This document shows positions 41,601-45,662 of a stretch of DNA of 45,662 nucleotides, one piece after another. Positions within the stretch are counted from its first letter, which is position 1, and every line of letters begins with the position of its first letter. The notes below the pieces were generated by a model, which saw only the letters and a program-made list of their open reading frames with translations, ran no database searches and was not told the origin of the DNA. Source of the stretch: Novosphingobium sp. (GTDB lineage Bacteria > Pseudomonadota > Alphaproteobacteria > Sphingomonadales > Sphingomonadaceae); NCBI GenBank assembly GCA_013822005.1, contig PNJT01000002.1, forward strand, positions 1 through 45,662. The letters are read 5' to 3'. Made by a program: the position numbers and the translations under genes.

Positions 41601-44600
41601 TTACCCGCTACCTCAATGCTGCCAGCAATGCCGCGTCGGTCAGCCCGACGGTTCTGCCGGTGGTCACCGCCGATGCCAACGGGCGCGACCGGGTTACATT
41701 CTCCTATACCGACAAGCTCGACCGGGTGGTCTGGCAAGTCGATGGCGAGGGCAATGCGGTCAAGACCGAATACGGCTTCGGCGGAGAGATTTCGAAGGTC
41801 ACTCGCTTCGCCAACCCGGTCAGCAGTTTCGCGACGCTGACGCTGACGTCCACGCCGACGGTGACCATCGACGCGGTGAAGGATGCTTCCAGCACATTCC
41901 TTTACGACCGGAACGGCCGGGTCATCCAATCGACCGACGCCGAACTGAAGAGCGAGTATTACAGCTACGACGCGCTGGGCCAGCGGATCAGCTTCACCAA
42001 CAAACTGGGCGGGGTGACCAGCTATAGCTACTTCAAGACCGGGCTGCTCAAGACCGAGACCGCCCAAGACCAGAAGAGCTACGATGCCAACGGCACTGCC
42101 TTGCTCGATGGCGGCGCGGTGGCGACGAGCCTGGTCACCAGCTACACCTATGACTTGCGCGGCAACCTCAAAGCCAAGGTCGTCGCCGCCAACCTGGGCG
42201 CCAATGCGCTGACCACCAGCTATGGCTATGACAAGCTCGACCGGCTGATCTCGCAGACCGATCCTGCGTTCTTCAATCCCGACCTGCCGGGCACCACGCT
42301 GACCCCGGTTACCACCTGGGAATACGACCGGCGCGGCAATGTCCGGCTGCAAACCGCGCCCGACCTTGGCAAGACCTTTACCTATTACGATGCGCTGAAC
42401 CGCAAGAAGGCCGAAGTCTCGCCGGTCGGCACGCTCAGCGAGTGGGCCTACGATGCGAACGGCAACCTGACCAATCAGAAGATCTGGGCCACCGCGGTGG
42501 CGATCCCGGGTTCGACCAGCGTGGCCCAGCCGACGCAGACAGGGACCGTGCGCGAAACCCGGCTCAGCTATGACAAGGTTGGTCGCCTGACCCAGTCGCT
42601 GGTGATGAATGTGCGTACCGGCGCGTTCAACGGCAGCGCCTATGTCACCAGCGCCGCGCAGAACCTGCAGAGCAACAACGAATACGACGGCCTGGGCAAC
42701 CTGGTGAAGGAGATCGATGCCAACCGCAACGCGATTCTCCACTGGTACGATCGCAACGGGCGCGAAGTCGCCAAGCTCGATCAGGAACAGTACCTGACCA
42801 CCTGGGTCCGGGACGCAGATGGCAATGTCACCAGCGAAACCCGTTTTGCCAGCAAATACACCGGGGCCGTCACGGCGGCCGCGCCAAGCGTGAGCGCCGA
42901 TGCGCTGAACGATCGCACCACCACCTTCACTTACGACCGGATGGGCCGGCGCCTGACCGAGGTGCGCAAGGCCATGCTGGTGGCAACGGTCACCGGCAAC
43001 ACCGTTGCAACCGCCAGCCAGGACGTCACCGTCGCCTATGCCTACAACGCACTGGGCGAGGTCTTGAGCAAGACCGAGGCGACCGGCGACAAAACCGACT
43101 ATCAGTACGATCTGCAAGGCCGCCTGATCCGCCAGCTCGATGCGGTCCAGGCCGATTACAACGCATCCGGCACTGCCAGCGTGCGCCACGTCAGCTACTT
43201 CAAGTACGACGGCGCCAACAACCTGGTCGTGGCCACCGAACGCGCCGAAGCCGGGACCGCGGTGTCCACCGCTGCGATCACCCCCGATGCGATGGGCGCG
43301 CTCGCCAGCGGCTATGCCCTTGGCGATGATCGCACTACCAAGTATCTCTACACCGGCGGCAAGCTGACCGGGATGACCGACGCGATGGGCTTCACCCGCA
43401 GCTACACGTATGACGTGGCCGGCCGCAAGACGGGCGAATACTACACTCGCACCAAGAGCGACGCGACCACCGTCACCGAAGGCCAGTTCACCGGCTACGA
43501 CCTTGCGGGGCGCGCCACCAGCCAGTGGCAGGCGACCCGCAGCGGCACCACCTGGACCGCGCTGTGGCCGCAGACGCTGCTCACTTACAATACCTATGGC
43601 GAAGTCACCGCCCGCGCGATCAAGGCCTCGGCCGCCGATACCACTCCGCTCACCCAGGAACAGATGGTCTATGACAACGCCGGGCGCGTGGTGAAGACCA
43701 ATGCCGGCGACGGCGTCTGGAAAGTCATGGTCTACGACGCCAACGGCAACGCCACGCTGAGCCTCAGTGCGATCAGCGCCGACATGTCGGCGGCCACCTA
43801 CACCATCGACACCGCGCTGGCCGCCTTCGGTGCCATCGATACTTCGGCCAACCAGACCATGGCCGCCACCATCAGCCTCTACGACAAGCGCAACATGGCA
43901 AGTGCCACGCGCGAGCCAATGCGTGCAATCGACGCCACCGCCACCCGCTACACCATCACGCGAGCCCGCACCTACACCGCCTTCGGCGAAGTCGCGAGCG
44001 AGACCGACGCGCGCGGCAACACCACCAACTATCTCTACAACACCATGGGCAAAGCGACCCGCAGCATCGCCCCCACCGTCTCGATCACCAACGAGGACGG
44101 CAGTACCCAGTGGGTCCGCCCGACCAGCGACTACTACTACGACAAGAGCGGCCGCCTGGTCGCCTCCCGCGATGCCAATGGGACCTACGCTGCGGGCGGG
44201 ACGAGCACGGCGGGCACGATCAAGGCTGCCAACTCAGGCAACCTCACCACCCGCCAACTCCTCGCCGGAACCGGCTATGGCGGCAGTGAAGCCCAGGTGC
44301 TCAAAGAGTTCCGGCCTGATGTCTCAGTCTGGGAATCGCGCTACGACGCCTTCGGGCAGCAACGCCTCTCGCTCGATGGGCTCCAGCGCGCCACCACCAA
44401 CAGCTTCGACAAGGCTGGCCGCATCACCCAGGTGACCAGGCCGTCGGGCTACAGCGACTTCTACGCTTATGACCAATTGGGCCAGCGCATCCAGCGCTGG
44501 AACAGCCTCTACATCGTCCTCTACGGCGCGGCGACGATCGAGAAGACCGACTATGACAGCATGGGCCGGGTCGTCGCCAGCCGCTCCTATGCGGGTGATC

Positions 44601-45662
44601 TGACCACCACCAGCTACGCGCTCCACACTCTGGCCAACAGCGGTATGGGGCTCAGCGGCGGGTGGACCAAGACCACCACCGATGCTGGTGGGCGCTCGAT
44701 CAGCGAAAACAGCGATTACTTCGGCCGGATGCTCAGCCGCACCGACATGCGCGGGCTTTCCACCAGCACGACTTACAACCGAGGTGGCCAGTTGACATTG
44801 ACATCGGCCCCGTCGGGCGGCTCGGTCAGCTACACCTACTTCAACACCGGCCAGCTGGCCTCAAGCGTCGATACGGCGGGAACCGGGCTCAACCAGATCA
44901 CCGCGACCTTCGCTTACGACAAGGACGGCAACCGCACGGGCGAAAAGCACGCCGGCACGGTCTACAGCTTCGATATCCTGGCCACCACCTTCAGCACCCA
45001 GGTGCTGCAGGATGCCACCACCACCTTTGACACGATGGGGCGGGTCGTCAGCTATACCAACAAGAACGCGGCGGGCACGGTCGATGTCGCGATCGACAAT
45101 GTCTACGATGCCAACGGCAATGTCCGGCGCACCACCAGCACCTATCCCAACCTTGCCTATCCGCAATATGGCTCGATGACGGCGACCAAATGGTTCAGGT
45201 ACGATAGCCTCAACCGCATGGTCATGGCCGATGGCGGGCAGACCGTTTCCGCCAATGTCACCGAAACATACGGCGAAATGGTGACTTACAACCAGGCCGG
45301 TGAACGCGCGACCCAGACCAAGGGCAATACCGGCTTTACCGGACAGGCCTGGGTCTGGGTCTGGTATCCCGAAAGCGATCCGGCAAACGGCGCGCCACCG
45401 GAATTTCCCGGTGAAGGGATAAACGGTGAGTACCAGTACGTCGACGTGACCTACACCGGCGCGCGGCGCGAGAAGTACAGCTACAATGTCGATGGCCAGC
45501 TGACCACGATGGAATCGGCCACCACCGGCTATGTCGACAATGGCAATGGCACGCTCACTGCTACCCAGGTCTTCGGAGCCTATGAGCTGCGCGCCTCGAC
45601 CACCCGCGACGCCTCTGGCCGGATCACCAACTACAAGGAGTATCTCGAAAGCTCGAACGGGG
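35690..45662 (+). CDS. Giant RHS/YD-repeat protein (3' end beyond the window)
   Basis: One reading frame stays open from the ATG at 35690 to the window edge, at least 3,324 codons. The product starts MVAIVSGAGLGLQGTSTGAI followed by VNAANGNLIIQSQDEFLTGR, with no Sec signal. It then consists almost wholly of YD/RHS repeats of the pattern YDxxGRxxxxxxxxGxxxxYxYD (FTYDTRGRLLTQTV, YAYDALGQVTDA, FDALGRVLSEVR and many more). Such proteins form a hollow beta-spiral shell that can enclose a C-terminal toxin. No toxin or Rhs-core cleavage motif is in the window. Internal features are an EF-hand-like loop and a 3 x 25-residue near-identical repeat. The first 1.5 kb uses more T- and A-ending codons than the rest. 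Related giants occur in other sphingomonads. Confidence 0.93.
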   Translation, partial: MVAIVSGAGLGLQGTSTGAIGASGQLGSASLGRAAQGVTVNAANGNLIIQSQDEFLTGRGPDAAFVSSYNSLGAFGGNYTNLDLSPDADGWLLSTQRKIELVGTANTAGSAAKMTDWDGSIVTFTYNTLSGRYEADEQPYNDDILTWSGDVFTYTEGKSWIVQTFASNIGGRLVSMYDAGRNQYDQPVNLVTFTYDTNTTSGKLTRVTTANSSAGQNGYVDYGYDGSGRLQTLATYFFDGAANQTISRVTYGYDTDNRLISVVTDLKLLNSNQPPATYRMDYTYKPYVANDPSSKLITGITQSDGTSLTIDYDGSGRVTKLTQAMDAGITQTTEFTYGPDPSDATKTLTVISINSTTLNYVYKMTADASGRLTRLEEPAPVAGGDATIKTFAYDAYGNVTEALTFDSQASVSNPGLAIEAVRSLYDAASNLLARVNGDRSISFYTYRASNQLLSVTRFADQNPFTSSDFDSDGFVTQAEYDAFLGGTYPASGAMVTRYIYDDSANNGVNDDGTTYSGSNPADVAENHLRFTVSAEGRVTEYRYDDYGQLVATINYGGSAYTGTSWTEAALGTWVAGADKSHAQRVDTAYDFRGNVSTATSYSKTDAAGNGSLVDDWSRLTYDYDQTGRLISRRTSGYNSQGGEPPLATETFVYDGLGRMISATDLYGVTATITIIDSTRTTIIETPGEATRTQGFKIGGGLETEAVSAAGTTTATTNYSYDALGRLRKATDPSGLSTYYTYDRQNRLTATIDADGSISEIRYDAADRVIATVRYATAVSAANLTALGNVTVNTEIAAIRPTASASDRWSWTIYDKSGKVIETIDAAGAVVKFDYDGAGRLIGTTRFYNTIAATTVNGADGVSGYRTAPPSALVLPAAETANDRVARNFYDNDGLLAGTLDEEGYLVEIRYDKAGRKVETVGYSAVTSSALWASGTFAQLRASIAASQAYDIHNFWVYDGRGRVMAAIDGEGQVTRYRYTARGDLDQEVRGNKLTAAELGAITTEPHAASALPLLANLDAKLMAGQVLETTTFTRNAAGQVLTQVRALSGGSETTTFTYDTRGRLLTQTVTDVLGANTVTRTDSFRYDARGRLIGQLSGVGSAALAALGASPSQAAIDGIYANYGTRYVYDIADRLVQTINPNGIDGTGVSTFYYYDSDGQLRFAITEDKYWDTSLTTPAWVTKGGAITEYRYNVLEDRTDMVVYQAWLPAGTLASLTGGLVGSAITTPVAAIANPAADSRSQWAYDVRGLVSQATDANGWITTNSYNAFGQLTLATTALTTSPASSVSRQILYTRRGQVLTDYLIGDWADPTSIVRSVFSYDAFGNTKVRLDSFTNFKTTTYGYDRANRMVWATDPIGNAEYWTYDSRSNAITRTDRAGNTANMSYDLFSRTVTTTSAEGVSTSVQKNAWGQVISLTDGRGIVTRFEYDKDGNLTKTTEDFGTGFNAITGANYLNQITTQAFDQADRLIEVTGANGAKIQYKYDALGRVLTEVRDAGAGRLNLTTRYEYDAKGQGTKVTDASGMVTTYAFNRGGQVLTVVQDSGAGKLNLTTTYEYARADGKVTKQTEAVGTAQARVTAYAYDSYGRLTQKIEDQGGLGLTTQYFYDINNNLVAQKDAVGTAQMRETRFIYDKKNRLVLTIDAEGRLIQNFYDAEDRLVATRQFVNALGSVQIGNLASLTAPAQWNEITVAGNGDVTLWKKVRDYANHDSATNVTSTNVATITVTATDRKTRTLYDKDSRATFAIDGEGYATRNVLDAGGNVLQSIRYAAKPTVDDSSTAASLTAWLGTSPQIAASTSYIYDALNRVTRVTDPENVITLIAYQAQGQYTDTIRASGTADAVTTRTTYDALGRTIDEIRAYGTSEAVTTRYAYDALGQVTDATVAYGTSDAVTTRRTFDALGRVLSEVRDFGGLNATTQFTYDALGRLVKTIDPRGNASFAYYDNLDRTTWQVDAEGYVTRFEYLTGAGAKVTRYLNAASNAASVSPTVLPVVTADANGRDRVTFSYTDKLDRVVWQVDGEGNAVKTEYGFGGEISKVTRFANPVSSFATLTLTSTPTVTIDAVKDASSTFLYDRNGRVIQSTDAELKSEYYSYDALGQRISFTNKLGGVTSYSYFKTGLLKTETAQDQKSYDANGTALLDGGAVATSLVTSYTYDLRGNLKAKVVAANLGANALTTSYGYDKLDRLISQTDPAFFNPDLPGTTLTPVTTWEYDRRGNVRLQTAPDLGKTFTYYDALNRKKAEVSPVGTLSEWAYDANGNLTNQKIWATAVAIPGSTSVAQPTQTGTVRETRLSYDKVGRLTQSLVMNVRTGAFNGSAYVTSAAQNLQSNNEYDGLGNLVKEIDANRNAILHWYDRNGREVAKLDQEQYLTTWVRDADGNVTSETRFASKYTGAVTAAAPSVSADALNDRTTTFTYDRMGRRLTEVRKAMLVATVTGNTVATASQDVTVAYAYNALGEVLSKTEATGDKTDYQYDLQGRLIRQLDAVQADYNASGTASVRHVSYFKYDGANNLVVATERAEAGTAVSTAAITPDAMGALASGYALGDDRTTKYLYTGGKLTGMTDAMGFTRSYTYDVAGRKTGEYYTRTKSDATTVTEGQFTGYDLAGRATSQWQATRSGTTWTALWPQTLLTYNTYGEVTARAIKASAADTTPLTQEQMVYDNAGRVVKTNAGDGVWKVMVYDANGNATLSLSAISADMSAATYTIDTALAAFGAIDTSANQTMAATISLYDKRNMASATREPMRAIDATATRYTITRARTYTAFGEVASETDARGNTTNYLYNTMGKATRSIAPTVSITNEDGSTQWVRPTSDYYYDKSGRLVASRDANGTYAAGGTSTAGTIKAANSGNLTTRQLLAGTGYGGSEAQVLKEFRPDVSVWESRYDAFGQQRLSLDGLQRATTNSFDKAGRITQVTRPSGYSDFYAYDQLGQRIQRWNSLYIVLYGAATIEKTDYDSMGRVVASRSYAGDLTTTSYALHTLANSGMGLSGGWTKTTTDAGGRSISENSDYFGRMLSRTDMRGLSTSTTYNRGGQLTLTSAPSGGSVSYTYFNTGQLASSVDTAGTGLNQITATFAYDKDGNRTGEKHAGTVYSFDILATTFSTQVLQDATTTFDTMGRVVSYTNKNAAGTVDVAIDNVYDANGNVRRTTSTYPNLAYPQYGSMTATKWFRYDSLNRMVMADGGQTVSANVTETYGEMVTYNQAGERATQTKGNTGFTGQAWVWVWYPESDPANGAPPEFPGEGINGEYQYVDVTYTGARREKYSYNVDGQLTTMESATTGYVDNGNGTLTATQVFGAYELRASTTRDASGRITNYKEYLESSNG
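37091..37126 (+). other. EF-hand-like calcium loop inside the YD-repeat protein
   Basis: In frame with the giant gene, codons 468-479 read DFDSDGFVTQAE: Asp at positions 1, 3 and 5, Gly at 6, a hydrophobic residue at 8 and Glu at 12 of the loop. This is the canonical EF-hand spacing, followed by a helix (YDAFLGG). Calcium could stabilise this part of the exported shell. Confidence 0.7.
41189..41413 (+). repeat. Three tandem 75-base units inside the YD-repeat gene
   Basis: Units at 41189-41263, 41264-41338 and 41339-41413 encode 25-residue variants of A(S/Y)GT(A/S)(D/E)AVTTR followed by YDALGR/Q. The DNA identity between units is high, so they look recently duplicated compared with the diverged repeats around them. 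Confidence 0.85.

Noticed and set aside
39137..43189. A 1,350-codon open frame on the minus strand
   Set aside because: It is the antisense shadow of the YD-repeat gene: the regular repeat and high G+C keep the opposite frame free of stops. It has no ribosome site and no recognisable protein features.

Overview
The window looks like chromosomal DNA of an alphaproteobacterium of the sphingomonad group (Novosphingobium/Sphingomonas/Erythrobacter-like; genus not certain). The evidence is the high G+C content, the pyrE-pdxJ-acpS-lepB order, the HisZ-type histidine regulator, the alphaproteobacterial SerC with a structured leader, a sphingosine-phosphate-lyase-like gene, and several short palindromic repeat families of a kind familiar from sphingomonad genomes. 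No transposase, integrase, CRISPR array or rRNA was seen.

Layout. 1-3808 (+): end of pyrE, then pdxJ, acpS, lepB, a DUF3089 hydrolase and ruvX, mostly with GTGA or longer overlaps. 3951-6002 (-): an unrecognised three-gene operon of a 54-residue peptide, a HEAT-like protein and a cupin-like HEAT protein. It is the best candidate here for an undescribed system. 6125-6981 (+): two translationally coupled hotdog thioesterases. 6965-10624 (-): argH, a small LptM-like lipoprotein, lysA and a siroheme-synthase N-domain protein; a TlpA-type thioredoxin diverges from argH. 11205-12243 holds no protein gene: it has tRNA-Val(UAC), a tandem repeat next to it and three inverted-repeat elements. 12244-18999: a MarR-like regulator with a receiver-like N-terminus, an L,D-transpeptidase, a methyltransferase, purA, a secreted unknown protein, an esterase and hisZ. 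19250-22127 (-): serC-serA with a structured serC leader. 22238-22903 (+): an extensin-family lipoprotein.

23052-27273 (-) is the complete Anbu cassette: circularly permuted ATP-grasp, alpha-E protein, transglutaminase and the proteasome-like protease Anbu. The family literature predicts a peptide-ligation/degradation system whose substrate is unknown. 27361-30436 (-): a secreted unknown, a dimethylargininase, a GlsB-type membrane protein, a DUF3617 lipoprotein and a PilZ protein. 30618-34518 (+): two acyl-CoA dehydrogenase subunits (one with the catalytic Glu, one without) and a PLP lyase resembling sphingosine-1-phosphate lyase. 34534-35361 (-): a SHOCT-domain membrane protein. From 35690 to the right edge runs one uninterrupted giant RHS/YD-repeat gene (more than 3,320 codons, 3' end outside the window) with an embedded EF-hand loop.

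A theme across the window is short inverted repeats tucked into gene boundaries. At least five families are present, and in several places they supply stop codons, C-terminal residues or intercistronic hairpins (pdxJ/acpS, serC/serA, the acyl-CoA dehydrogenase pair, the Anbu cassette).
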